NCBI GenBank assembly: GCA_009379825.1
Contig: WHTA01000004.1
Span: 28,683-92,682 of the forward strand
DNA length: 64,000 bases
Direction: 5' to 3'
From: Streptosporangiales bacterium
GTDB taxonomy: Bacteria; Actinomycetota; Actinomycetes; Streptosporangiales; WHST01
Shown here: piece after piece, positions 55,148 through 63,394 of the stretch
How the letters are laid out: every line of letters begins with the position of its first letter
Position numbering within the stretch: the first letter of the stretch is position 1
Notes under the pieces: generated by a model
What the model was told of the DNA's origin: nothing
The model's input: only the letters and a program-made list of their open reading frames with translations
Database searches by the model: none
Translations under genes and position numbers: made by a program

Positions 55148-56364
55148 CCGTGTACGCCCAGGGCCAGTTCAACGCCTCGTACGAGGACCGGGTGGACCAC
55201 CGTGCGCTGCGCAAGGAGCGGGTCGAGCGGGCGCAGAAGCAGCGCGCCGACGCGGGCCTCGACGCGTTGCTCGTCTGGAAGGACGAGAACGTCAGGTACC
55301 TGACCGACCTGCGGCCGCAGCTGATCGCAGGCAAGACGACCGCGCTCAACGGTGCGCTGCTGGTGGAGGGACGCGTGCCGATCCTGTTCTGCTCCGGGGG
55401 TGAGCGGGACCGCGTGGAACGCACGATGCCGTGGCTGGCCGAGGTGCACACGATCCCCATCGTCGAGCAGCGCGAGCTCGTCGCCGGTTGTGTGCGTGAG
55501 GTGCTCGCGCCTGTGCTCCGTACGCACGGGCTCGTGGACGCGCGGGTCGGCATGGACGAGGCGAACACCGTCCTCGTCGAGGAGCTGCGCGCAGCCCTCC
55601 CCTCGCTGACCATCGCCGACGGTGACACCGCGATGCAGCAGGCGCGCACTATCAAACTCCCCGGGGAGATCGCGCTGTTGGAGGAGGCGACCGCACTCGC
55701 GGACGCGGTGACCGCCAGCGGCGTCGCCGTCGTCGGCGACGGCGTGCGCGAGTGCGAGGTCGCCGCCGCCGCGATGCACACGCTGTTCCGGCTCGGTGGC
55801 GAGTACGCGCACGTGATGACGCCGTTCGTCGCGTCCGGCGAGCGGATGGCGCCGCCGCGGCGGATCACCAGCGAGAAGCTCGTACGCAACGGCGATGTCG
55901 TCTTCATCGACATCGGCGCCTGCTGGTCCGGGTACTACGGCGACGTCGCACGTACGACGATCTGCGGCACGCCGTCGCGGCGTCAGCGGGAGATCTACAC
56001 GGCGGTGTACGAGGGGCTGCACGCGGGCATCGAGCAGATGCGGCCCGGCCGCACCAACGCGGACGCGGCGAGGGCCATCACCGAGCACGCGGAGAGATAC
56101 GGCCTCGGCGGTCGGTTCCTGTCGTTGTTCATCGGCCACGGCGTCGGTATCGGCGCGAACGAGCCGCCGTACATCGGCGAGAACCTGCCGGGTGCGCCGG
56201 TGTACGAGTTCCAGCCCGGCATGGTGTTCGCCGTCGAGCCGCTGATCTGGGTCGACGGCGTACGCGGCGGTGGCGGGGTCCGGCTGGAGGAGATGGTGCT
56301 CGTCACCGAAGGCGACGCCCACGTGATGTCCCGCACCGCATTCTGTGACCGTTTGCTGCTCTGA
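55144..56364 (+). CDS. M24-family metallopeptidase (Xaa-Pro/creatinase-type), intact
   Basis: A 406-residue protein with an N-terminal creatinase-like domain (ERAQKQRADAGLDALLVWKD; VRYLTDLRPQLIAGKTTALN) and a pita-bread C-terminal domain. Metal ligands are visible: Asp in GDVVFIDIGACWSG, Asp in YYGDVARTT, His in LFIGHGVGIGANEPPYIGE, Glu in VFAVEPLIWVDG and the final RLEEMVLVTE. Members cleave Xaa-Pro bonds or hydrolyse creatine- or ectoine-like molecules. The start is GTG 55144 in a GTGA overlap. Unlike the M24 gene at 6295 it is complete. Confidence 0.88.
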   Translation: MTVYAQGQFNASYEDRVDHRALRKERVERAQKQRADAGLDALLVWKDENVRYLTDLRPQLIAGKTTALNGALLVEGRVPILFCSGGERDRVERTMPWLAEVHTIPIVEQRELVAGCVREVLAPVLRTHGLVDARVGMDEANTVLVEELRAALPSLTIADGDTAMQQARTIKLPGEIALLEEATALADAVTASGVAVVGDGVRECEVAAAAMHTLFRLGGEYAHVMTPFVASGERMAPPRRITSEKLVRNGDVVFIDIGACWSGYYGDVARTTICGTPSRRQREIYTAVYEGLHAGIEQMRPGRTNADAARAITEHAERYGLGGRFLSLFIGHGVGIGANEPPYIGENLPGAPVYEFQPGMVFAVEPLIWVDGVRGGGGVRLEEMVLVTEGDAHVMSRTAFCDRLLL

Positions 56365-56400
56365 CGACCAGCGTCGCCTGCCAGGCGTCGAGGAGGGTTG

Positions 56401-57369
56401 ATGACCGAGCCGAGTATCGACACCGTCCGCGAGCTCTGCGCGAAGCATTCGAACTGGGGGCGTTGGGGCGCCGACGACCAGCGGGGCACGTTGAACCTCG
56501 TCCAACCGGAGCACGTGCTCGCCGCCGCGACGCTCGTGCGCAAGGGACAGGTCATCTCCATGGCACTGCCGTTCGACGAGGACGGCCCGCAGCAAGGCTC
56601 GTACAGCAGGTTCAACCCGATCCACCTGATGACCCGCGACGGCGCGGACGCGCTCGTAGGCAGCTCAGTGCGTGACTTCTACGGCGGCGTCGACAAGCAC
56701 TTCCGCGGCAACGACGACCTGGTGATCATGCCGCTGCAGTGCGGCACCCAGTGGGACGCGCTCGGGCACGTCGTCGACGGCGACGTCATCTACAACGGGT
56801 ACAGCGCCGACCAGGTGAGCAGCAAGGGCGCGTTGAAGAACGACGTGCGCAACGCCGCGGACGGCATGGTCGGGCGCGGCGTGCTGCTGGACATACCGCG
56901 TAGCCAGGGGGTGTCGTGGTTGGCGCGGGGCACGGCGATCGGCGCGGCCGACCTCGACCGGGCCGCCGAGTACGGGCAGGTCGACGTCGGCGCGGCCGAC
57001 TTCGTGTTCGTCCGTACCGGTGCCATGGCGGAGGTGCGGGCCGCCGGCCGCTGGGGCGACTACGCCGGCGGCGACGCGGCCGGTCTCGGCCTGGACAGCG
57101 TCGACTGGATCGCCGAGCGTGACGTCGCCGCGGTCGCCACCGACACCTGGGGCATGGAGGTGCGGCCGAACGAGACGCAGGACGTCTTCCAACCGGTGCA
57201 CATCGTGTTCATCGTGCACATGGGTTTGTGGGTCGGTGAGATCTACGACCTCGAGCCGCTGGCCGACGACTGCGCCGAAGACGGCGTCTACGAGTTCATG
57301 TTCTGCGGCCCACCGCTGCCGTTCACCCGCGCCGTCGGCTCGCCACTCAACCCGATCGCCGTGAAGTAG
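56401..57369 (+). CDS. Cyclase-family metal hydrolase (kynurenine formamidase/isatin hydrolase-like fold)
   Basis: A 322-residue protein of the cyclase family: GRWGADDQRGTLNLVQPEHV, LQCGTQWDALGHVVDGDVIY, FVFVRTGAMAEVRAAGRWGD and VAAVATDTWGMEVRP. The metal motif HxGTHxD of small family members is CGTQWDALGH here, with Gln for the second His, a variant I associate with longer members of this family. Such enzymes hydrolyse amide or lactam bonds. ATG 56401 has GAGGAGG just upstream. Confidence 0.82.
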   Translation: MTEPSIDTVRELCAKHSNWGRWGADDQRGTLNLVQPEHVLAAATLVRKGQVISMALPFDEDGPQQGSYSRFNPIHLMTRDGADALVGSSVRDFYGGVDKHFRGNDDLVIMPLQCGTQWDALGHVVDGDVIYNGYSADQVSSKGALKNDVRNAADGMVGRGVLLDIPRSQGVSWLARGTAIGAADLDRAAEYGQVDVGAADFVFVRTGAMAEVRAAGRWGDYAGGDAAGLGLDSVDWIAERDVAAVATDTWGMEVRPNETQDVFQPVHIVFIVHMGLWVGEIYDLEPLADDCAEDGVYEFMFCGPPLPFTRAVGSPLNPIAVK

Positions 57370-57375
57370 GTAGGC

Positions 57376-58254
57376 ATGACCATGAAGCTCGCAGTCGTCA
57401 ACACGTTGACCCGGTTCGGCGCGGACGCGGCGGCGGTGAACGTCGCCGCTGCCGCCGACTACGTCGCGCAGGCCGCCGCGCAGGGTGCCGACCTCGTCTG
57501 CCTGCCGGAGACCTTCCCCGGTCAGTGGCGTGCGCCGATCACCTGGACGCCCGTACGGGAGCTCGCGGACATCGCGCGGTCGAACGGCGTACACCTGGTC
57601 GGCGGTTTCGCGGAACCGTTGGATGCTGCCGGCGACCGTTGCTACAACAGCCTTGCGCTGTTCGGGCCGGACGGCCGTGAGATCGGTAGGTACCGCCGTA
57701 CGGTTCCCCGGCATGCGCCGTGGATCTACCGCGGCGGTGAGTACTGGGACTTCGACTGGGTGCCGGCCGACCAGCTGCCGGTGTTCGACACCGACGTCGG
57801 CCGCATCGGCCTGCTCATGTGCAGTGAGGTCTACGCGCCCGAGCAGCCCCGCATCCTCGCGTTGAAGGGCGCGGACGTCGTCCTGCTGCCGGCCGGGCTG
57901 ATCGCACCGGAACGGTTGCCCGCCGGGTATGGCGGCGCGCTGTACCAGACCTGGCGCACGCTCGCCTGGGCGCGCGCGATCGAGAACCTCGTGCACACCG
58001 CGCTGTGCTCGAACATTCCGGCCGAGGGGTACAAGGGCTTCAGCATGATCTGCAGCCCCGAGGACATCCTCCTCGAGGAGCACTCCCCCGGCGTGCACAC
58101 GGCCGACCTGGACCTCGAACGGGTGCGGTGGCTGCGCAAGGAGCACGACAGGAACATCGTAGGCGAGTCCCCGTGGCGCACGAAACCGGGAGCCCTGCGC
58201 GACTGGCGTCGCCACGAGGTGTTCGCCGCCAACCCGATCCTCACCGAGGGCTGA
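57376..58254 (+). CDS. Carbon-nitrogen hydrolase (nitrilase superfamily), atypical catalytic Lys
   Basis: A 292-residue nitrilase-fold protein. The catalytic Glu45 (VCLPETFPGQW) and nucleophile Cys149 (GLLMCSEVYAPEQP) are present. The usual Lys of the YRK motif is replaced: the segment reads IGRYRRTVPRHAPW, with Arg108. Family members hydrolyse amides or nitriles to acids and ammonia. It follows the cyclase gene by 6 nt, and a two-step ring-opening then deamidation is a plausible joint role. Activity may be altered by the Lys change. Confidence 0.82.
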   Translation: MTMKLAVVNTLTRFGADAAAVNVAAAADYVAQAAAQGADLVCLPETFPGQWRAPITWTPVRELADIARSNGVHLVGGFAEPLDAAGDRCYNSLALFGPDGREIGRYRRTVPRHAPWIYRGGEYWDFDWVPADQLPVFDTDVGRIGLLMCSEVYAPEQPRILALKGADVVLLPAGLIAPERLPAGYGGALYQTWRTLAWARAIENLVHTALCSNIPAEGYKGFSMICSPEDILLEEHSPGVHTADLDLERVRWLRKEHDRNIVGESPWRTKPGALRDWRRHEVFAANPILTEG

Positions 58255-58304
58255 CGCCATGAGCGCGCGGGTCTCGGTTGCGGAGTCGGTGCGGCGGTAT
58301 TCGT

Positions 58305-58348
58305 CGCCAGTTTCGCGTAACCACTGGCGATGCAATGTGCACGATGCA
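58305..58348. promoter_or_regulatory. Hairpin and 18-bp dyad upstream of the ABC transporter genes
   Basis: CGCCAGT/ACTGGCG (58305-58311 and 58323-58329) form a 7-bp stem with an 11-nt loop. Directly after it TGCAATGTGCACGATGCA (58331-58348) is a dyad with TGCA ends and a GTGCAC centre. The gap 58255-58374 lies between the nitrilase and the permease. A 33-codon ORF at 58259-58360 covers both and is probably spurious. Confidence 0.45.
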
Positions 58349-58374
58349 GTAGCTGCTTGAAGGAGGCGTCGGTG

Positions 58375-59262
58375 ATGCCGGGCGAAGTGACAGCGCAGGC
58401 AACCGCGAACCGCAGCGACAACAACGGCGGCAACGGAAAGAACGGCAACGGCGACGCGCCGACGGTGCGGACGCCGGAGGCCGAGCGTGGCCTGATGGCC
58501 TGGTACCGCCGGCGCTCGGTGCTCGTGCACACGGTGCTGACCGTGCTGCTCGGGCTGGGCATCTGGCAGATCGCCGCCGCGAATACCAGCGCGCTCGTGA
58601 TGGTGCCGCTCGGCGACATCGCCGGGGCGCTGGTGGACACCATCAAATCGGGGCAGCTCTGGCGGGACTTCTTCGCGAGCTTCCAGGGCTTCACCGTGGG
58701 TCTGCTGATCGCCTCGGCTGCGGGAATCGTCATCGGTGTCTTCATGGCGACGTCGAAGATCGTGTTCGACTTCCTCGACCCGTGGATCTCGGCGCTGTAC
58801 TCGACGCCGCTGATCGCCCTGGCACCGCTGTTCATCGTGGTGTTCGGCATCGGCCTGTCGGCGAAGGTCGCCGTGGTGATCACGCTGGCGATCTTCCCGG
58901 TGATCATCAACACGGCGTCCGGTATCAGGACGACGGACTACAACCTGATCGAGTGCGCGTACTCATTCGGTGCGAGCCGGCGGCAGATCTTCACCCAGGT
59001 GCTGATCCCGTCCGCGGTGCCGTTCATCGTGACCGGACTGCGGCTGGCCGTGGGTCGGGGGCTCATCGCCGTGGTCGTCGCGGAGTTCTTCGGCGCCCGC
59101 GCGGGTCTCGGGCACATGGTCTTCATCGCCTCACAGAACTTCTCCACCGCAGAGGTCTGGCTGGGCGTGTTCATCCTCGCCCTCATCGGGATGACGCTCA
59201 TCCGGCTGATGTACCGCTTGGAAAGGTGGCTCGCCCCATGGCGCGACTTCAAGATGCCGTGA
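58375..59262 (+). CDS. ABC transporter permease, TauC/SsuC-like
   Basis: A 295-residue permease with a low-complexity Asn/Gly-rich N-terminal tail (SDNNGGNGKNGNGDA) and six membrane helices. The EAA loop reads ECAYSFGASRRQIFTQVLIP. This family imports sulfonates, taurine, nitrate or pyrimidine precursors. ATG 58375 has AAGGAGG 8 nt upstream. Its stop overlaps a GTG of the next gene (GTGA at 59259-59262). Confidence 0.9.
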   Translation: MPGEVTAQATANRSDNNGGNGKNGNGDAPTVRTPEAERGLMAWYRRRSVLVHTVLTVLLGLGIWQIAAANTSALVMVPLGDIAGALVDTIKSGQLWRDFFASFQGFTVGLLIASAAGIVIGVFMATSKIVFDFLDPWISALYSTPLIALAPLFIVVFGIGLSAKVAVVITLAIFPVIINTASGIRTTDYNLIECAYSFGASRRQIFTQVLIPSAVPFIVTGLRLAVGRGLIAVVVAEFFGARAGLGHMVFIASQNFSTAEVWLGVFILALIGMTLIRLMYRLERWLAPWRDFKMP

Positions 59263-59282
59263 CCACAGTGGAGAACGAGGCC

Positions 59283-60089
59283 ATGACACCAAGACTCGAG
59301 GCACGTTCGGTGTCGAAGGTCTTCACCAAGAAGGACGTCGCACTCGAGGCACTACGCGACATCAGCTTCACCGTCGCACCCGGCGAGTTCGTCGCGCTCC
59401 TAGGTGCCAGCGGCTGCGGCAAGACCACCCTGCTACGTACAGTCGACGGCCTGGAGGCCGTGACCTCAGGGCAGCTGCTGGTGAACGGCGCCGAGGAGAC
59501 CGAGCCGGGACCCGACCGAGGGGTGGTGTTCCAGCAGGACAGCCTGTTCCCCTGGCGCACCGTACGGCGGAACGTCCAGATGGGACTGGAGTTCCAGGGC
59601 ACGCCGAAGCGGAAAGCCAAGGAACAGGCGATGAAGTACATCGAGCTTGTCGGCCTGGCGGGCTTCGAGGAGCACTATCCGCACGAGCTGTCCGGCGGGA
59701 TGCGGCAACGGGTGAACCTCGCGCGGGCGTTCTGCATCCAGCCGCAGCTGCTGTTGATGGACGAACCGTTCGCAGCTCTCGACGCGCAGACGCGCGAGAT
59801 CATGCAGACCGAGTTGCTGCGTATATGGCGCGAGACGGCCGGCGGCACGGTGCTCTTCGTCACGCACCAGATCGACGAAGCGATCTTCCTCGCCGACCGG
59901 ATCATCGTGCTGACCGCGCGACCGGGACGGATCAAGGAATTCGTGGACGTTCCCTTCGAGCGCCCGCGGGAGCTCGCCGTCAAGCGGCGACCGGATTTCG
60001 TCGCGATCCTCGACCACATCTGGACGATGATCGAGGAGGAGGTCCTGGTCGGCATGGGGATGAAGCCAACGAAGGAACGGGGCAGCTGA
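59283..60089 (+). CDS. ABC transporter ATPase, TauB/SsuB-like
   Basis: An ATPase of about 268 residues: Walker A GASGCGKTTLLRTVDG, Q-loop VVFQQDSLFPWRTVRRN, signature LSGGMRQRVNLARAF, Walker B LLLMDEPFAALDAQTREIM and H-switch FVTHQIDEAIFLADR. ATG 59283 has GGAG 9 nt upstream; an upstream GTG at 59259 overlaps the permease stop and may be the true coupled start. It energises uptake through the permease. Intact, unlike the PotA-like ATPase at 3635. Confidence 0.9.
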   Translation: MTPRLEARSVSKVFTKKDVALEALRDISFTVAPGEFVALLGASGCGKTTLLRTVDGLEAVTSGQLLVNGAEETEPGPDRGVVFQQDSLFPWRTVRRNVQMGLEFQGTPKRKAKEQAMKYIELVGLAGFEEHYPHELSGGMRQRVNLARAFCIQPQLLLMDEPFAALDAQTREIMQTELLRIWRETAGGTVLFVTHQIDEAIFLADRIIVLTARPGRIKEFVDVPFERPRELAVKRRPDFVAILDHIWTMIEEEVLVGMGMKPTKERGS

Positions 60090-60123
60090 CAGCTGGCGGG
60101 AACCGAGAAAAGAGGCCAGATTC

Positions 60124-61146
60124 ATGAACAAGTCCCACCCGTTGCGAAAGGTACTCGCGGCCTGCGCGGCAGTACTCCTCCTGACGACCTCGTGCGGTGG
60201 CGGCGGATCGGAAGAGGACGGGGTGCAGGAACTCGACTTCGGCATCACCAGCTTCAACGCGCTGCACCTGCCGCTGCTCATGGCCCGCGAGGAGAACCTG
60301 ATGCGGAAGTACGGCATCGACCTGAAGTTCACCGTCTTCCAGGACACCGGCAAGATCATTCCGGCACTGTTGTCCGGTTCTCTGGACATCGCGACAGCTA
60401 CGCCACAGCAGGCGTTCAGTGCGCAAGACAAGGAACCAGACCTCAAGATGATCGGCGCGGAAGTCGCGAAGAACCCGTACAGCATGTACGCCTCGTCGGG
60501 AATCGACTCGTTGGCGGACATCAAGGGGAAGACGATAGGGGTAGCCGCGGTCAGAGGTAGTGCCGACTACTTCACGGCCAAACTGCTGCTGAAAGCCGAA
60601 GGGCTGAAGGAGAAGCGCGACTACAACTTCATCAATGCCGGGCCGCCACCACAACGTGCCTCCGCACTTCTCGAAGGGCAAGTCGACGCCGTAATGAGCT
60701 TCCCGCCCGACTCGGAGAAGCTCGCCGACGAGGGTGTGAAGTCGATCGCCACGGCGAGCGAGGTAAAGACCGTCGGTGACGAGATGCTGGCGACCATCAT
60801 GGCCAAGGAAAGCTGGTACAGCGACGAGGACAACCACGAGTTCGCGGTGAAGTTTCTCCGTGGCTATCGGGCGGCTGTCGACTGGACCTACGACGCGGCG
60901 AACAAGGGCACCGCCATCTCCATCATCCAGAAGGAGATGAAGGTGTCGAAGAAGCACGCCACCATCACGTACGAGACGTTCGTGGAGGAGCTACAGGCCT
61001 ATCCCAAGGACGTGCTCATCGGCAAGACGATCCTGGAGAACACGGCGGAGAACGCCAAGCTCGCCGGTGCGCAGGATCCGCCGACGTCCGACAGTCTCCC
61101 GGACCGTTACGACAACTCGCTGGTCAAGGAGGCGGCGAAGAAGTAG
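60124..61146 (+). CDS. ABC transporter substrate-binding lipoprotein, TauA/SsuA (NMT1-like)
   Basis: A 340-residue secreted lipoprotein: signal MNKSHPLRKVLAACAAVLLL with lipobox LTTSC, then an NMT1/SsuA-like binding domain (FNALHLPLLMAREENLMRKY; LLSGSLDIATATPQQAFSAQ; IKGKTIGVAAVRGSADYFTA). Codon use is a little less GC-biased than its neighbours. It follows the ATPase by 34 nt, so gene order is permease, ATPase, binding protein. The ligand is unknown; the hydrolases around it suggest an amide or heterocycle. Confidence 0.88.
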   Translation: MNKSHPLRKVLAACAAVLLLTTSCGGGGSEEDGVQELDFGITSFNALHLPLLMAREENLMRKYGIDLKFTVFQDTGKIIPALLSGSLDIATATPQQAFSAQDKEPDLKMIGAEVAKNPYSMYASSGIDSLADIKGKTIGVAAVRGSADYFTAKLLLKAEGLKEKRDYNFINAGPPPQRASALLEGQVDAVMSFPPDSEKLADEGVKSIATASEVKTVGDEMLATIMAKESWYSDEDNHEFAVKFLRGYRAAVDWTYDAANKGTAISIIQKEMKVSKKHATITYETFVEELQAYPKDVLIGKTILENTAENAKLAGAQDPPTSDSLPDRYDNSLVKEAAKK

Positions 61147-61158
61147 CGAGGCATCGGC

Positions 61159-62166
61159 ATGCGGGCAGTGCGTGTTGTGCGGCCACATGAGATCGAGGTG
61201 GCCGAGGTGTGTGATCCGGAACCGGCCGGCGCCGCCCTGGTGGCCGTGGAACGGGCAGGCATCTGCGGCTCCGACGTGAAGATCGCGAACGGGATCACCC
61301 CGGTGGAGTACCCGCGCGTCCTCGGGCACGAGGTCGTCGGCAGGGTAGCCAGGTCGGGGCCTGCGGGTCGGTTCGCCGCGGGTACCAGGGTGCTGGTCGA
61401 CCCGTTCCGTGCCTGTGCGCGTTGCCCGCAATGCCTTGCCGACAAGGCGAACCTCTGCCCCCGCGGTGAGTTGCTCGGCCGCGAGGTCGACGGTGGTTTC
61501 GCAGAGTACGTCGCGGCGGACGAGGCACGGCTGCTCGCCGTACCCGACGAGATCGCCACCGACGACGCCGGCTGCGCACAGGTGCTGGGCGTGTGTGTGC
61601 ACGCGCAGCGGCTGATCGGCGTGTTCCCCGGCCAGACGGGTGTCGTGGTGGGTCTCGGTGCCGGCGGCCTGCTCCACCTGCAACTGCTGCGGGCACGCGG
61701 GGTGCGCGAGGTCGTCGCCGTCACCCGGTCGGCGGCGAAGCGCGCACTCGCGGCGGAGCTTGGCGCCACCGTGGTGTGCCACCCCGACGATGCCGCCGCG
61801 CACGTCGCGAAGGTCACCGACGGTGCGGGCGCGGACATCGTGGTCGAAGCCGTCGGCGTCGGGTCGACGTTCCGGCAAGCGGTCGAGCTCGCCGGTCCGG
61901 CGGGCACCGTGCTCCTGCACGGCGTCATGAGGACCGGGCCGGAGAGCTTCGACTTCCTGCCCGTCTACCAGAAGGAGCTGACGCTGGTCGGTTGCCGTGC
62001 GGCGCTGCCCGGCGACTACGCGACGGCGCTGCGGCTGCTCGCAACCGGGTCGGTGCTCGTGGCGCCGATGCGGTCGGCCAGCTACGGCCTGGAGCGCGGC
62101 GTGGCGGCGTTCGACGACCTGCAGCGCAACAGCGACCTGGTCAAGGTGCTGCTCGAGATCGGTTGA
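61159..62166 (+). CDS. Zinc-containing alcohol dehydrogenase (MDR superfamily)
   Basis: A 335-residue MDR protein. Catalytic zinc ligands are visible in AGICGSDVK and LGHEVVGRVA, the structural zinc set in RACARCPQCLADKANLC, and the NAD fold in VVVGLGAGGLLHLQLLRARG. It resembles threonine and sugar-alcohol dehydrogenases. ATG 61159 starts 12 nt after the binding protein stop, in the same operon. Substrate unknown. Confidence 0.88.
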   Translation: MRAVRVVRPHEIEVAEVCDPEPAGAALVAVERAGICGSDVKIANGITPVEYPRVLGHEVVGRVARSGPAGRFAAGTRVLVDPFRACARCPQCLADKANLCPRGELLGREVDGGFAEYVAADEARLLAVPDEIATDDAGCAQVLGVCVHAQRLIGVFPGQTGVVVGLGAGGLLHLQLLRARGVREVVAVTRSAAKRALAAELGATVVCHPDDAAAHVAKVTDGAGADIVVEAVGVGSTFRQAVELAGPAGTVLLHGVMRTGPESFDFLPVYQKELTLVGCRAALPGDYATALRLLATGSVLVAPMRSASYGLERGVAAFDDLQRNSDLVKVLLEIG

Positions 62167-62185
62167 CGTGGAGGTGGGGCGACAG

Positions 62186-63370
62186 ATGGCGGTGGACCTG
62201 CGCAGTGAGCTCGCGTTCACGTACTTCCCCGACGACTACCGCTGGTCGCACGGGCTGCTCATCGCGTTGAACGCGGCGCCGTGGGGCGGCGCGGAGATCG
62301 GTGAGGTGCACCGCGTCGGGATGCGGCTGCGCGACCGGGTCGGCGACGACGAGGAGTGGTTCCGCGCCTGGTCGGAGATGGCGTCGTCGGTCGCCGAGCG
62401 TGGCCACGAGCTGCTCGCCGGCGGTCGTCGACGTAGCGCGGCGAGCTACCTGCTGCGCGCCGCCAACTACTTCCACGTCGGTGAGCGGTTCCGCCAACCG
62501 AAGACGGCAACGAGCGACGCCGCGTACCGGCAGGGCGTCGAGTGCTTCAGGGACGCGGCTGCGTTCCTCGACCGGCCGGCGATCGAGCCGGTGGAGATCC
62601 CGTACGAGGGCACGACGCTGCCGGCGCTGCTCGTGCACGCCGAGCGGCGCGGCGCGACGCCGGCACCGGGCATGGTCTACTTCGACGGCTTCGACATCAC
62701 CAAGGAGATCCAGTACTTCAAGGGCGCCGCGGAACTAGCGGCCCGCGGCATCAGCTGCTTGATCGTCGACGGGCCCGGCAACGGTGAAGCCATCAGGTTC
62801 CGTGGCCTGCCACTGCACCACGAGACCGAGCGGTACGCCACAGCCGCGTACGAGTGGCTGGCTGCGCGACCGGAGGTCGACGAGGCGCGCATCGGCGTGA
62901 TGGGCATCAGCCTCGGCGGCTACTACGCGCCGCGGGCCGCCGCGTTCGAGCAGCGCTTCGCGTGCTGCGTCGCCTGGGGTGCGCAGTGGGACTACCACGC
63001 GAGATGGAGCGAGCGGCTCGCGCAACTCGACGGCGGCGACACACCGTCGCTCTCCGTGCCTTGGCAGCACCTGCTCTGGGTGCTCGGGGTGAACAGCCGC
63101 GAGGATGCGCTGGACGCGTTGGCGGGTTTCCGGCTCGACGGTGTGGTGCAGCGCATCCGGTGTCCGTTCCTGTTGCTCCACGGCGAAGGCGACGAGCAGA
63201 TCCCGCTGCCCGACGCGCAGCGCTGCTACGACGCCGTCGGGTCCGCGCACAAGACGTTGCGCGTGTTCACGCGCGACGAGGGCGGCTACCACCACTGCCA
63301 GATCGACAACGTCAGCATCGCGGTCGCCGAGCTGGGCGACTGGCTCGACGACGTACTCCGTCCAGGTTGA
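62186..63370 (+). CDS. Alpha/beta hydrolase resembling 2,6-dihydroxypseudooxynicotine hydrolase
   Basis: A 394-residue hydrolase with a helical N-terminal cap region (ELLAGGRRRSAASYLLRAAN) and a C-terminal alpha/beta core: oxyanion stretch MVYFDGFDITKEIQYFKGAA, nucleophile elbow GVMGISLGGYYAPRAAA, Asp in LLHGEGDEQIPL and the terminal YHHCQ with the likely His. This cap-plus-core layout recalls the C-C bond hydrolase of Arthrobacter nicotine breakdown. ATG 62186 has GGAGG about 11 nt upstream; GTG 62168 is in frame. Confidence 0.78.
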   Translation: MAVDLRSELAFTYFPDDYRWSHGLLIALNAAPWGGAEIGEVHRVGMRLRDRVGDDEEWFRAWSEMASSVAERGHELLAGGRRRSAASYLLRAANYFHVGERFRQPKTATSDAAYRQGVECFRDAAAFLDRPAIEPVEIPYEGTTLPALLVHAERRGATPAPGMVYFDGFDITKEIQYFKGAAELAARGISCLIVDGPGNGEAIRFRGLPLHHETERYATAAYEWLAARPEVDEARIGVMGISLGGYYAPRAAAFEQRFACCVAWGAQWDYHARWSERLAQLDGGDTPSLSVPWQHLLWVLGVNSREDALDALAGFRLDGVVQRIRCPFLLLHGEGDEQIPLPDAQRCYDAVGSAHKTLRVFTRDEGGYHHCQIDNVSIAVAELGDWLDDVLRPG

Positions 63371-63394
63371 CCACCGCACGTTGGGAGAACTCCG

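Noticed and set aside
58259..58360. A 33-codon ORF between nitrilase and permease
   Set aside because: It has no good ribosome site, covers a hairpin and a dyad, and has no recognisable similarity.
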